Notes: a model not told the origin generated them from the letters alone. Positions 42,924 to 51,780 are shown, numbered from the stretch's first letter. The stretch: DNA of 64,000 nucleotides from JAJTHB01 sp033763775 (GCA_033763775.1 JANRJW010000013.1:62001-126000), one strand, 5' to 3'. Made by a program: numbers and translations.

Positions 42924-43680
42924 CAAAACTGAGCGCTGCCTTGGCGCCCTGTTCATGGAAACGCTCAACCAGCGCCGAACCAACCACCACCGCATCGGCA
43001 AGCTGGGCAGCCTCTTTTGCTTGCTCAGTAGTTTTAATGCCAAAGCCAAGCGCAATCGGAAGTGCCGTATGCGCGCGCAGCTGCTTCACTGCTGCCTCCA
43101 GCGAGGCTTTAGTTGCGCTACCCGCCCCGGTGATACCTGCCACCGAAATATAATATACAAAACCACTGGCGGAAGCGACAATCCGGCCAAGGCGTTCGCC
43201 CATGCTGGTGGGGGCAATGAGGCGGATGAGGCTCAGCTTCTCGGCATGTATAAATGGCAGCAGCTCAGCCTCTTCTTCCGGCGGCAGATCCACCAGAATC
43301 AGCCCATCCGCCCCTGCCTGTTTTGCATCACGGCAGAATTTTTCTGCGCCATAATGATAGACCGGGTTGTAATACCCCATGAGGATGATCGGCGTAGCGG
43401 GATGCTTTGTTCTAAAATCAGCAACCATCGCTAGTATTTTTGCGAGCGTTGCGCCTGATGCTAGCGCGCGCAGGCCAGCCGCCTGAATGGTAGGGCCATC
43501 GGCCATCGGATCAGAAAACGGCATGCCGATTTCGATGATATCCGCGCCGGCATCAGGCAGGCCGTCAAGTAGAGCGCGGCAGCCCGTCTCATCCGGATCG
43601 CCGCCCATGATAAATGTCACCAGCGCCGCGCGGTTTTCGCCTTTGATTGTATTGAAAGCTTTTTCGATACGCTGCGTCAT
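42892..43680 (-). CDS. trpA: Tryptophan synthase alpha subunit
   Basis: TrpA cleaves indole-3-glycerol phosphate to indole. The catalytic pair lies in DIIEIGMPFSDPMADGPTIQ (Glu49/Asp60 equivalents). VDLPPEEEAELLPF and the phosphate loop GFGIKTTEQA are also present. Length 262 is normal. The ATG overlaps the trpB stop (ATGA). Its 3' end overlaps the convergent glutamine-synthetase-like gene by 32 bases, an arrangement that suggests the latter was brought in or extended. Confidence 0.97.
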   Translation of the reverse strand: MTQRIEKAFNTIKGENRAALVTFIMGGDPDETGCRALLDGLPDAGADIIEIGMPFSDPMADGPTIQAAGLRALASGATLAKILAMVADFRTKHPATPIILMGYYNPVYHYGAEKFCRDAKQAGADGLILVDLPPEEEAELLPFIHAEKLSLIRLIAPTSMGERLGRIVASASGFVYYISVAGITGAGSATKASLEAAVKQLRAHTALPIALGFGIKTTEQAKEAAQLADAVVVGSALVERFHEQGAKAALSFVNSLAAAMKR

Positions 43681-44870
43681 AGGGTGATTCCCAGCGCCTT
43701 AGCCACCGTGAAAATATCCTTATCGCCGCGGCCGCACAGGTTCACCACCATCAGGTGATTTTGCGGCAGGGTGGGGGCGAGCTTCAGCACATGCGCCAGC
43801 GCGTGGGATGGTTCCAGCGCCGGAATGATGCCTTCGAGCTTGGAGATGGTTTGAAAGGCATGTAGCGCCTCATCATCCGTGACTGACACATATTCGACAC
43901 GCCCGGAATCATGCAGCCACGCATGCTCAGGGCCAATGCCGGGATAATCAAGGCCGGCTGAAATGGAGTGGGCATCGATAATCTGGCCATCATCATTTTG
44001 CAGAAGGTAGGTGCGGCTGCCATGCAGCACACCCGGCGCGCCACGCGCAATCGAGGCGGCATGCTCCTTGTCCAGTCCGTGTCCGGCTGCCTCAACGCCA
44101 ATAATTCGAACGGATTCATCCTCAAGAAATGGATGAAATAAGCCAATTGCATTACTGCCACCGCCAATGCACGCCACTATTGAATCTGGCAGCCTGCCTT
44201 CGGCTTTTGCCAGCTGCGCTTTGGTTTCGCGGCCGATGATGGATTGAAAATCGCGCACCATCATGGGGAAGGGGTGGGGGCCAGCGGCGGTGCCGATCAG
44301 ATAGTAGGTGCTGTCGACATTCGTCACCCAGTCACGCAGCGCCTCATTCATGGCGTCTTTCAACGTCTGGCTGCCGGAGGTCACCGGTACAATGGTGGCG
44401 CCCAGTAGCTTCATGCGGAACACGTTGGGCGCCTGGCGCTCAATATCTTTCGCGCCCATATACACAATGCACTCAAGGCCAAACAGCGCGCAGACCGTGG
44501 CAGTGGCAACGCCATGCTGACCAGCGCCGGTTTCCGCGATAATGCGCTTTTTACCCATGCGCCTTGCCAGCAGAATCTGGCCGATGCAGTTATTGATTTT
44601 ATGCGCGCCGGTATGGTTCAGCTCGTCGCGCTTGAAATAAATCTTCGCGCCGCCACAATGCTCTGTCAGCCTTGCTGCGTGATAAAGCGGGCTGGGGCGG
44701 CCGATATAATGCTCGAAATAATAATCCAGCTCGCGCTTGAAATTGTCATCGCGCTTCGCCGCTTCGTAAGCAGCCTCTACTTCCAAAATCAGCGGCATCA
44801 GCGTTTCAGCGACATAGCGGCCACCGTAAATGCCAAAATGGCCATGTTCATCAGGCAGGGAGTTTTTCAT
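43677..44870 (-). CDS. trpB: Tryptophan synthase beta subunit
   Basis: TrpB condenses indole with serine using pyridoxal phosphate. The PLP lysine lies in GAHKINNCIGQILLARRMGK, the phosphate-binding motif is CIGGGSNAIGLF, and ISAGLDYPGIGPEHAWL is family-specific. Length 397 is standard. It is coupled to trpF upstream (ATGA at 44867-44870) and to trpA downstream. Confidence 0.97.
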   Translation of the reverse strand: MKNSLPDEHGHFGIYGGRYVAETLMPLILEVEAAYEAAKRDDNFKRELDYYFEHYIGRPSPLYHAARLTEHCGGAKIYFKRDELNHTGAHKINNCIGQILLARRMGKKRIIAETGAGQHGVATATVCALFGLECIVYMGAKDIERQAPNVFRMKLLGATIVPVTSGSQTLKDAMNEALRDWVTNVDSTYYLIGTAAGPHPFPMMVRDFQSIIGRETKAQLAKAEGRLPDSIVACIGGGSNAIGLFHPFLEDESVRIIGVEAAGHGLDKEHAASIARGAPGVLHGSRTYLLQNDDGQIIDAHSISAGLDYPGIGPEHAWLHDSGRVEYVSVTDDEALHAFQTISKLEGIIPALEPSHALAHVLKLAPTLPQNHLMVVNLCGRGDKDIFTVAKALGITL

Positions 44871-45505
44871 GTGTTTCGCGCCGCTTTCACCAATGCTTTC
44901 ATCAGCACCGGGTCTTTTACTCCGGGCGCGGACTCCACGCCAGAGGAAACATCAATCATGCGCGCGCCGCTGGCGCAAATGGCGTCAGCAACATTTGCCT
45001 CATTCAGGCCGCCGGAAAGCATCCATGGCAGGCTGAAACTACGGTTTTTGAGCAGCGCCCAATCAAACGAAAGGCCATTGCCGCCGGGCAGCAGCGCGGC
45101 TGCGGGCGGCTTGGCGTCGAAGAGCAGCATATCGGCAGTGGCTGTAAAGTGCATCGCCGCCGCCACATCATCCGATGAGCGGATGGAGAAGCTTTTGATG
45201 ATACGAAGGTCTGGATAACGCGCTTTAATAGCGCTGATATCGGCGGCGGTCTCTTTGCCATGAAGCTGGAGATAGTCCGGGGTGAGCGTTGCCATCACCT
45301 CGTCAATCAGTGCCATATCAGGGTTTACCAGCACACTCACGCTGGCGATGCGCTTATCCAGAAGCGATTTCAGCGCGCCGGCGCGCGTCAGCGGCAGGTG
45401 GCGGGGGGAGGCTGGAAAATAAACAAACCCAACAAAATCAAGCGCCAGCTGATTGGCTGCTTCGATGGAAGTTTCATCGCAAAGACCGCAGATTTTAATG
45501 CGCAT
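44867..45505 (-). CDS. trpF: Phosphoribosylanthranilate isomerase
   Basis: TrpF performs the Amadori isomerisation before indole-glycerol-phosphate synthesis. The N-terminus RIKICGLCDETS carries the catalytic cysteine, and PWMLSGGLNEANV with IDVSSGVESAPGVKD is the C-terminal phosphate site. The start is the ATG at 45505, overlapping the lapA stop as TGATG; a GTG one codon upstream is an alternative. trpC, trpD and trpE are not in the window. Confidence 0.95.
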   Translation of the reverse strand: MRIKICGLCDETSIEAANQLALDFVGFVYFPASPRHLPLTRAGALKSLLDKRIASVSVLVNPDMALIDEVMATLTPDYLQLHGKETAADISAIKARYPDLRIIKSFSIRSSDDVAAAMHFTATADMLLFDAKPPAAALLPGGNGLSFDWALLKNRSFSLPWMLSGGLNEANVADAICASGARMIDVSSGVESAPGVKDPVLMKALVKAARNT

Positions 45506-45864
45506 CACGCCGCTTTTCCGAAGATGCGCGACATCATGCTGGGCTTTGGCTTAGCTTCTGCCTCCGGCGCAGCAAGCAGCTGCTTTTCGGCGCGGATACC
45601 CTCCAGCTCATTTTCCAGCGCCATCACGCGCTGGTGCTCAGATTTGTATAAACTTCTGGCTTTGGCTGTGCGCATGCCAAGTGCCATTCCAGCAAGCACC
45701 ACCCCCGCAGCGATGCAAAGCATGGTGTAGAGAAAAACCGGCATGACGATCTCGTAAGTCAGCGGAAAGAAGCTCAAAGTCACCGGCGCGCGGTTTGCCA
45801 CTGCAAATACCACGAACAGCAAGCTGAAGACGACAAAAAAACAATATTTAAGGTAGCGCATCAT
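45505..45864 (-). CDS. lapA: LapA-domain membrane protein
   Basis: The 119-residue protein has two transmembrane helices (residues about 7-24 and 41-63) joined by ANRAPVTLSFFPLTYEIVMP, the LapA (DUF1049) motif. A cytosolic coiled coil (HQRVMALENELEGIRAEK) follows. In E. coli LapA acts with LapB in lipopolysaccharide assembly control; here only the domain assignment is supported. Position between ihfB and trpF is the usual alphaproteobacterial one. Confidence 0.85.
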   Translation of the reverse strand: MMRYLKYCFFVVFSLLFVVFAVANRAPVTLSFFPLTYEIVMPVFLYTMLCIAAGVVLAGMALGMRTAKARSLYKSEHQRVMALENELEGIRAEKQLLAAPEAEAKPKPSMMSRIFGKAA

Positions 45865-45950
45865 GGCATGGTAACAGTTGCGAGAGCAATAGCAAGGTCA
45901 GCAAAGCTTCAGAAGAAAGCACGCATAATGCACCAGCGTGCGGCTGGCTG

Positions 45951-46247
45951 CTAGTGAGTCATCACCGGCGCTTTATTAATGCGTTCGCGCAGTTCTTTGC
46001 CGGTGCGGAAATAAATAGCATAGCGCGCACCGATATTGACTTCCTGGCCATTTTTCGGGTTGCGGGCTTTGCGTGCCTCACGCTTGCGGATAGAGAAGGC
46101 GCCGAAACCGCGAAGTTCAACGCGGCCACCATCCAGCAGCGCTTTGGAGATATCGTCGAAAATGGTGCTGACCAGTGTTTCAATATCACGCTGGTAGAGG
46201 TGCGGATATTTTTTGGACAGGCGCAGTACGAGCTCGGATTTGGTCAT
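45951..46247 (-). CDS. ihfB: Integration host factor beta subunit
   Basis: The 98-residue DNA-bending protein has the HU/IHF fold: MTKSELVLRLSKKYPHLYQRD, then GGRVELRGFGAFSIRKREAR and ARNPKNGQEV, the beta-arm with its proline. RGFGAFS and the overall N-terminus point to IHF-beta rather than HU. It works as a heterodimer with IHF-alpha (not here). Its position downstream of sppA and rpsA is conserved. Confidence 0.93.
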   Translation of the reverse strand: MTKSELVLRLSKKYPHLYQRDIETLVSTIFDDISKALLDGGRVELRGFGAFSIRKREARKARNPKNGQEVNIGARYAIYFRTGKELRERINKAPVMTH

Positions 46248-46269
46248 ATTCTATCCATTTTTGAGGTGG

Positions 46270-47187
46270 TTACCTCAGTTCAGGATGCCATACCGAGACC
46301 ATGCCGTCAAGTCCTAACCCGCTCTTTTGAAAAAATTTTTCGGTAATCGACTCAGAAACGCCAGAAAGCCAGCCTTCATGAAGCTCAATCCGGACATCCT
46401 TGATTTCCAGCTCAGGGTTGATTTTCCTTTGTTCGCTGAGCCAGGCGAGCGCCTCTTCCTCACCGCCCAGCGCATCCACCAGCTTATTTTCAAAAGCCTG
46501 CCTGCCACTATAAACACGACCATCTGCAAGGCGAGCCACCTGCTCTTTGGGAAGTTTTCTACGCTCGGCAACCATGACAACAAAGCGGTCATAAAAGTCC
46601 ATAATCATGTCCTGAATGACTTTTTCTGCCTCTGGCGTGCTTTTTTCAAGCAATGAGGGGCTGCCTTTAAGCGGCGCAGATTTGATGCTGATTGGCGTGA
46701 TACCAAGTTTTTTGACAAGTTCTGAAATCTCGGCTGTTTCGACCAGCACACCGATCGAGCCGGTGATGGTGCCTTCACGCGCGATGATATGATCCGCCCC
46801 AAGCGCGATCATATAGCCAGCGGACGTGCTGATAGAGCGCATCACCGCCACGACCGGCTTGGTCTCCGACATTTTGCGCAGCCTCAGAAAAATCTCTTCG
46901 CCGCCCACCGCGCTGCCGCCCGGCGTATCCAGCCATACAATCACAGCTTTGGCTTTGGGATTGCTCTCGACGTCCGCGAGCAGGTCGTAAAAGCGCTGGT
47001 CATCCCCCACAAAACCTTCGACCGGCACACGCGCGATAAAATCTTTTTCAATGGGGGAGTGGGCAGAAAAACGATCCGTGGCAATGAGTAGTGTCAGCAC
47101 ACCGAGGACAACAGCAAGCAGCCGCCAGCGTGTAATCTGTGATTTGAGATAGAGCCGGTCGAGAAGAGTATCTGCGCTAAGTGCCAT
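46270..47187 (-). CDS. sppA: Signal peptide peptidase SppA (short type)
   Basis: The 305-residue protein has one N-terminal transmembrane helix (LLAVVLGVLTLLIA near 23-36) and a single S49 protease domain. VIVWLDTPGGSAVGGEEI is the oxyanion region. The nucleophile serine is in SISTSAGYMIALGAD, and the lysine is in TPISIKSAPLKGS. It digests leftover signal peptides in the membrane. This is the one-domain form found in many alphaproteobacteria, not the duplicated E. coli form. It lies between rpsA and ihfB. Confidence 0.93.
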   Translation of the reverse strand: MALSADTLLDRLYLKSQITRWRLLAVVLGVLTLLIATDRFSAHSPIEKDFIARVPVEGFVGDDQRFYDLLADVESNPKAKAVIVWLDTPGGSAVGGEEIFLRLRKMSETKPVVAVMRSISTSAGYMIALGADHIIAREGTITGSIGVLVETAEISELVKKLGITPISIKSAPLKGSPSLLEKSTPEAEKVIQDMIMDFYDRFVVMVAERRKLPKEQVARLADGRVYSGRQAFENKLVDALGGEEEALAWLSEQRKINPELEIKDVRIELHEGWLSGVSESITEKFFQKSGLGLDGMVSVWHPELR

Positions 47188-47205
47188 AGGGTGAATCGTG
47201 GTCGT

Positions 47206-47272
47206 CGTGGTTCGTGTTTATCGTGGCGACGATGATAATCAAATACGATTACCACGTCTACCACGAACCACG
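47206..47272. repeat. Inverted repeat in the rpsA-sppA gap
   Basis: CGTGGTTCGTG at 47206-47216 is repeated exactly in inverted form as CACGAACCACG at 47262-47272. Between them lie further CGTGG/CCACG fragments. The pair could fold into a long hairpin at the end of the rpsA message, but there is no T-run on the minus strand, so it is not a classical terminator. It may be a small dispersed repeat or an mRNA processing or stability element. Confidence 0.6.
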
Positions 47273-47283
47273 TTTATTACGAA

Positions 47284-48999
47284 TTACCCTTTTTTCTTCT
47301 TGCTCTTCGCCTCATCCAGAGCAGCGCCAAGAATGTCGCCAAGCGAAGCACCACTGGACTCAGAGCCATATTCTTCAATGGCTTTTTTGTGCTCATCCGT
47401 CTCCAGCGCTTTGATGGATACGGTTACTTTACGGGTGGCCTTATCGGCGCCGGTGACTTTTGCATCAATGCGATCGCCTACAGCAAAGCGATCCGGACGT
47501 TGTTCGGAGCGTTCGCGCGCGAGATCCGCTTTCTTGATGAAGCTGGTAATGTTCTCGGTCACTTTCACCGTAATGCCGTCATCTTCGACTTTGCTCACGG
47601 TGCAGGTCACGGTTGAGCCTTTACGGATGCCCTCGAACTCACCCTCAAACGGATCATTATCCAGCTGCTTGATACCAAGGCTGATACGCTCTTTTTCAAC
47701 ATCCACAGCAAGGATTTTGGCTTTCACCATGTCACCCTTTTTGTAGTTTTTGATGGCGCTGTCACCGGGCTCAGACCAGCTGATGTCGGAATGATGAACG
47801 AGACCGTCAATATCGGTATCAAGGCCAACAAACAGGCCGAAATCAGTGATGTTGCGAATTTCGCCTTCGATCACATCACCAACATTCACCTTGGTTGCAT
47901 ATTTCGCCCATGGGTTTTCTTCGCACTGTTTCATGCCAAGGCTGATACGATGCTTGGAGGCATCGATATCCAGCACCACCACATTCACTTCCTGGCTGAC
48001 CGAAACCAGCTTGGAAGGATGAGCGGATTTTTTCACCCACGAGATTTCCGACACGTGCACCAGGCCTTCAATGCCCGGCTCGAGTTCAACAAACGCACCG
48101 TAATCTGTAATGTTCGTGATTTTGCCCTTGAGCTTGGTGCCGGTTGGGTATTTCACATCCGCGCCCTGCCATGGGTTGCTTTCCAGCTGTTTCATGCCGA
48201 GCGAAACGCGCTTGGTTGCGGGGTCGAACTTGGTGACCATCACTTTCACGGTCTGACCGAGAGCCAGCACTTCCGACGGATGGCTGATGCGGCGCCACGA
48301 AATATCCGTGACGTGCAGCAGGCCGTCAATGCCGCCCATATCAATGAACGCACCGTAATCCGTGATGTTCTTCACGATACCATCGAGCGTCTGACCTTCG
48401 GAGATTTTGCCCAGCAGCTGGTCGCGCTGTTCGCTGCGCGACTCTTCGAGTACTGCGCGGCGCGACACCACGATATTACCACGCTTGCGATCCATTTTCA
48501 GAATCTGGAATGGCTGGGTAATATGCATCAGCGGGCCGACGTCGCGGATCGGGCGGATATCCACCTGCGAACCAGGAAGGAACGCCACAGCGCCCTGAAT
48601 ATCGACCGTAAAGCCACCTTTCACACGACCAAAGATAACGCCTTCCACGCGCTGATTGCTTGCGCATGCTTTTTCCAGCTTCACCCACGCTTCTTCACGC
48701 AGCGCTTTTTCGCGCGAGAGAACGGCTTCGCCGTTGCGGTTTTCGATTTTCTCGAGATAGACTTCGACTTCGTCGCCAGCGCGAAGTTCAGTCGAGCCGC
48801 CGCCGATGGAAAATTCTTTCAGAGGAATGCGGCCCTCGGACTTCAGCCCGACATCCACCACCACGACATCTTTTTCAATCGCCACCACGACGCCGCGAAC
48901 TACCGCACCTTCCAGTTTGCCGGTGCGCTTCACGGATTCTTCGAACAGTGCGCCAAAATCTTCTACTTCCATATTCAATGCTTGAGCTGCTTGAGCCAT
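47284..48999 (-). CDS. rpsA: 30S ribosomal protein S1
   Basis: S1 captures mRNA on the 30S subunit. Six S1/OB repeats are visible. The first (VVRGVVVAIEKDVVVVDVGLKSEG) and second are divergent. Repeats three to five carry DGIVKNITDYGAFIDMGGIDG, GKITNITDYGAFVELEPGIEG and GEIRNITDFGLFVGLDTDIDG. The sixth is VTCTVSKVEDDGITVKV. The 571-residue length and Lys-rich end (SKKKKG) are normal. No good Shine-Dalgarno precedes the ATG, as often seen for rpsA. Confidence 0.97.
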   Translation of the reverse strand: MAQAAQALNMEVEDFGALFEESVKRTGKLEGAVVRGVVVAIEKDVVVVDVGLKSEGRIPLKEFSIGGGSTELRAGDEVEVYLEKIENRNGEAVLSREKALREEAWVKLEKACASNQRVEGVIFGRVKGGFTVDIQGAVAFLPGSQVDIRPIRDVGPLMHITQPFQILKMDRKRGNIVVSRRAVLEESRSEQRDQLLGKISEGQTLDGIVKNITDYGAFIDMGGIDGLLHVTDISWRRISHPSEVLALGQTVKVMVTKFDPATKRVSLGMKQLESNPWQGADVKYPTGTKLKGKITNITDYGAFVELEPGIEGLVHVSEISWVKKSAHPSKLVSVSQEVNVVVLDIDASKHRISLGMKQCEENPWAKYATKVNVGDVIEGEIRNITDFGLFVGLDTDIDGLVHHSDISWSEPGDSAIKNYKKGDMVKAKILAVDVEKERISLGIKQLDNDPFEGEFEGIRKGSTVTCTVSKVEDDGITVKVTENITSFIKKADLARERSEQRPDRFAVGDRIDAKVTGADKATRKVTVSIKALETDEHKKAIEEYGSESSGASLGDILGAALDEAKSKKKKG

Positions 49000-49291
49000 T
49001 ATTTTAGGGCTCTGGGCTTTGGGCTTTTTAGCTTTGGTTCATTCAAAGCCTGACGCCTGACGCCTGAAGCCTTCCTAATTTGAGAAATATCGGCGGCTAT
49101 TTCAGGTTTAAAATCCATCTGAACCACACCATGCGGCAGAGATGATAAAACATAGGGCAAACCCGCCGGCCGCCCCGCTATCGGTTAAATAGGCGGATAG
49201 CTATAGCCAAAAATCGCAGCATAGCAAGCGGTTTTGAAGTAGGATTGCATGCGGTAGCAAAAAGTGGTAAAATGCAGCAAAAGGAGATTTT
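49000..49291. other. 292-base gap upstream of rpsA and the toxin-antitoxin pair
   Basis: This gap holds the divergent promoters of rpsA and the toxin-antitoxin module. The rpsA-proximal part has GGGCTCTGGGCTTTGGGCTT-type direct repeats followed by a three-unit 7-base tandem repeat (GCCTGAC twice and GCCTGAA) at 49048-49068. The middle contains AT-rich sequence with no ORF. On the toxin-antitoxin side a promoter is visible at 49245-49273. I see no RNA gene here. Confidence 0.5.
49245..49273 (+). promoter_or_regulatory. Promoter of the toxin-antitoxin module
   Basis: TTGCAT at 49245-49250 and TAAAAT at 49268-49273 are separated by exactly 17 bases. They lie 18 bases before the antitoxin ATG, with AAGGAG in between. 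Antitoxins of this type usually autoregulate, but I see no clear operator dyad. Confidence 0.6.
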
Positions 49292-49510
49292 ATGTCTGTT
49301 TCAGTTAAATTATCGGATGAGCTGGTAAATGCCGCTAAAATCTATGCGGCAGCACAAAGTCGCTCTGTACCTAAACAAATCGAGCATTGGGCAAAAATTG
49401 GAAAAATTGCATGGGAGAATCCTGAATTCTCTTATGAATTTATTGAGAATCTTTTGGAGGGAATGAAAGAAGTAGAGGCCGGACAGGCCAAGCCCTTCAG
49501 CTTTTCTTAA
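49292..49510 (+). CDS. ParD-like antitoxin
   Basis: The 72-residue protein begins MSVSVKLSDELVNAAKIYAA and continues with QSRSVPKQIEHWAKIGKIAW, the pattern of the ParD-like antitoxin family: a ribbon-helix-helix DNA-binding N-terminus and a toxin-binding tail. A strong AAGGAG site precedes the ATG. The toxin gene follows after one base. Together they form a type II module that interrupts the common cmk-rpsA neighbourhood. Confidence 0.8.
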   Translation: MSVSVKLSDELVNAAKIYAAAQSRSVPKQIEHWAKIGKIAWENPEFSYEFIENLLEGMKEVEAGQAKPFSFS

Positions 49511-49511
49511 T

Positions 49512-49787
49512 ATGATGAAAATCCTTCAGGCTCCAAAGTTCGAAAAAACCTATAAGAAACTTCAGGCTAACCAAAGATCTGACGTCGATTCAGCGATTCG
49601 TAAAATTGTTGAGAACCCGATGATAGGTGAGTTAAAAGCAGGAGATTTATCACATCTTCGCGTTTATAAATTCAAGATGGCAAAGCAATTGACCTTGATC
49701 GCATACCAACATGAAAAAGATACGCTCATCATTATTTTGATTGCCGTTGGCCCTCACGAAAACTTCTATCGTGATTTGAAGCGCTGA
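49512..49787 (+). CDS. RelE/ParE-superfamily toxin
   Basis: The 91-residue basic protein has the RelE/ParE layout: an N-terminal strand (MKILQAPKFEKTYKKL), helices with SDVDSAIRKIVENPMIGELKAGDL, then LRVYKFKMAKQLTLIAYQHE as the central strands and IAVGPHENFYRDLKR at the end. The final HENFYRDL motif is typical of RelE-type mRNA interferases paired with ParD-like antitoxins. ParE-like gyrase inhibition cannot be excluded. The stop codon abuts the stop of the convergent aroA-cmk gene with no base between. Confidence 0.8.
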   Translation: MMKILQAPKFEKTYKKLQANQRSDVDSAIRKIVENPMIGELKAGDLSHLRVYKFKMAKQLTLIAYQHEKDTLIIILIAVGPHENFYRDLKR

Positions 49788-51779
49788 TCATTTCTTGCGA
49801 TCAATCATATCACACGCCTTAGCAAACACGGTGCTGGCGTCCATGTCGGAGGTGTCCATCACGATGGCGTCGTCTGCGGGTTTAAGCGGGGCAATCGCGC
49901 GCTTGGAATCGCGCTCATCGCGCTCGCGCAGATCTTCCAGCACAGAATCAAACACCACCTCAATGCCCTCCCCGGAAAGCTCGCGGTGGCGGCGTTTGGC
50001 GCGGGCATAGAGCGTCGCAGTGATAAAAAACTTAACATCAGCCTGCGGATAGACCACGGTGCCAATATCCCGCCCGTCCAGCACGGCGCCTTTCCTGCCC
50101 CGCGCAAAATTGCGCTGAAATTCAAGGAGTGCGCCGCGAACCTCCGGATAAGCCGAAACAATGGAGGCGGCCTGTCCGATGCGTTCCTGCCTGAGGCGTG
50201 GATTAGCGAGGTCGTCGGCATCGATGGTTTCCGCGGCATGCATGGCGGCTTCGCGATCCTGTGGGTCTTTGCCGCCATAAACCAGCTTCATGCCCACCGC
50301 GCGGTACAAGCTGCCAGTATCAAGATAATCCAGCCCATAATGCTCGGCGAGGCGGCGGGCGAGGGTGCCTTTACCGCTGGCAGCGGGGCCATCGATGGCG
50401 ATTACAAAGGGTTTCTGCTGTGTCGCGGCTTGTTTTTGGCTGGTGCTGATTCTTGCTCCCAGACCGTTCATCAGCTGGGTGAAATTTGGAAAGCTGGTGG
50501 CGATCGCGCTGGCATCATCCACCTCGACGGGCTGCTCACTCGCCATGCCCAGCACCAGAAAACTCATGGCGATGCGGTGGTCATAGCGGGTGCGGATGGT
50601 CGCGCCGCCGCGCACACTGCCGCCACGCACAAACAGGCTGTCGCCCTCGCTTCTGGCTGCCACGCCGCAGGCGCTGAGTGATTCAATGATGGCCGCCAGC
50701 CGGTCACTTTCCTTCACTTTGAGTTCAGCAAGACCGTGCATGACGCTTTCGCCCTCGGCGAAGGCGGCGGCCACCGCTAGAATCGGGTATTCGTCAATCA
50801 TGCTCGGAGCGCGCGCTGCTGGCACTATCGCCGCCTTCAGTCTGCTGCTCTCCACCACCAGATCGGCCACGGCTTCGCCCGCAATCACGCGCTCATTCTG
50901 GATGGTCATCTTCGCACCCATCTCAAGCAAGGTGGTAAATAGCCCGGTGCGAAGCTTATTCATGCATACACCGCGAACCACCACCTTTGAATCGGGGCAA
51001 ATAAGGGCAGCCACCACCACAAACGCCGCCGAAGAGGGATCCCCCGGCACATCGATCGTGCGGTTTGCCTCGGCTGGCTGCTGTTTTCCTGCCAATGTGA
51101 TGATGGTTTCGCCGCCATCACCCTTCGTGGTTTCAATTGCAAAACCAAGCCCGCGCAGCATATTTTCGGTATGGTCGCGTGTGGCCTCCGGCTCAATCAC
51201 CGTCGTGGTACCCGGGGTGTTCAGCGCGGCAAGCAGAATGGCAGATTTGACCTGAGCCGAAGCCACCGGCAGGCGGTAATGGATCGGCGAGGGGCTTGAC
51301 GTGCCGGTGAGCGCCAGCGGCAGGTAGTTGTCGTCACGCGCGGTGAAGCGTACGCCCATGGCGGAAAGCGGGGTGATGACCCGCTTCATCGGGCGCGATT
51401 TGAGCGAATCATCACCGGTAAAGAAACTGGTGAAAGGATAGGGGGTCACCAGCCCCATCAGCAGGCGGGTGCTGGTGCCGGAATTGCCCATGTCCAGCAC
51501 ATCAAGGCTGGCTTTCAGCCCACCCACACCCACACCACGCACCAGCCAGCTGCCATCATTCTTTTCAATATCCACACCCAGCTGGCGAAGCGCTGCCGCG
51601 GTGCTCAGCACATCTTCGCCCTCGAGCAGGCCGTGGATGGTCGTGGTGCCGCGCACCTGCGATGCCAGCATCAGCGAGCGGTGGGAAATCGATTTATCAC
51701 CCGGCACCTGAACATCGCCAATCAGCCCGCGCGCGGCGGTGGATGTCAGGGGATAAGGGGTGTGGTTATTTGTCTTCAT
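49788..51779 (-). CDS. aroA-cmk: Fused EPSP synthase-cytidylate kinase (AroA-Cmk)
   Basis: One uninterrupted 663-codon frame encodes two enzymes. Residues about 10-440 are 3-phosphoshikimate 1-carboxyvinyltransferase: VPGDKSISHRSLMLAS, MGNSGTSTRLLMG, and DEYPILAVAAAFAEG with KVKESDRLAAI-type residues (LKVKESDRLAAIIESL). After a short polar linker (STSQKQAATQQ), residues about 456-663 are cytidylate kinase: AIDGPAASGKGTLARRLAEH, LDTGSLYRAVG and LDGRDIGTVVYP. In most alphaproteobacteria these are separate adjacent genes upstream of rpsA. The start giving MKTNNHTPYP is chosen; an upstream frame overlaps the neighbouring gene. Confidence 0.93.
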   Translation of the reverse strand: MKTNNHTPYPLTSTAARGLIGDVQVPGDKSISHRSLMLASQVRGTTTIHGLLEGEDVLSTAAALRQLGVDIEKNDGSWLVRGVGVGGLKASLDVLDMGNSGTSTRLLMGLVTPYPFTSFFTGDDSLKSRPMKRVITPLSAMGVRFTARDDNYLPLALTGTSSPSPIHYRLPVASAQVKSAILLAALNTPGTTTVIEPEATRDHTENMLRGLGFAIETTKGDGGETIITLAGKQQPAEANRTIDVPGDPSSAAFVVVAALICPDSKVVVRGVCMNKLRTGLFTTLLEMGAKMTIQNERVIAGEAVADLVVESSRLKAAIVPAARAPSMIDEYPILAVAAAFAEGESVMHGLAELKVKESDRLAAIIESLSACGVAARSEGDSLFVRGGSVRGGATIRTRYDHRIAMSFLVLGMASEQPVEVDDASAIATSFPNFTQLMNGLGARISTSQKQAATQQKPFVIAIDGPAASGKGTLARRLAEHYGLDYLDTGSLYRAVGMKLVYGGKDPQDREAAMHAAETIDADDLANPRLRQERIGQAASIVSAYPEVRGALLEFQRNFARGRKGAVLDGRDIGTVVYPQADVKFFITATLYARAKRRHRELSGEGIEVVFDSVLEDLRERDERDSKRAIAPLKPADDAIVMDTSDMDASTVFAKACDMIDRKK

Positions 51780-51780
51780 T

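Noticed and set aside
47791..49053. A 420-codon open frame on the plus strand opposite rpsA
   Set aside because: It is fully antisense to a certain S1 gene, His/Phe-rich in a way typical of shadow frames, and has no ribosome site.
49048..49068. The three-unit 7-base tandem repeat as a CRISPR or phase-variation tract
   Set aside because: Only three short units occur, with no spacers, and the tract is not inside a gene or between promoter elements; it is just a small local repeat.
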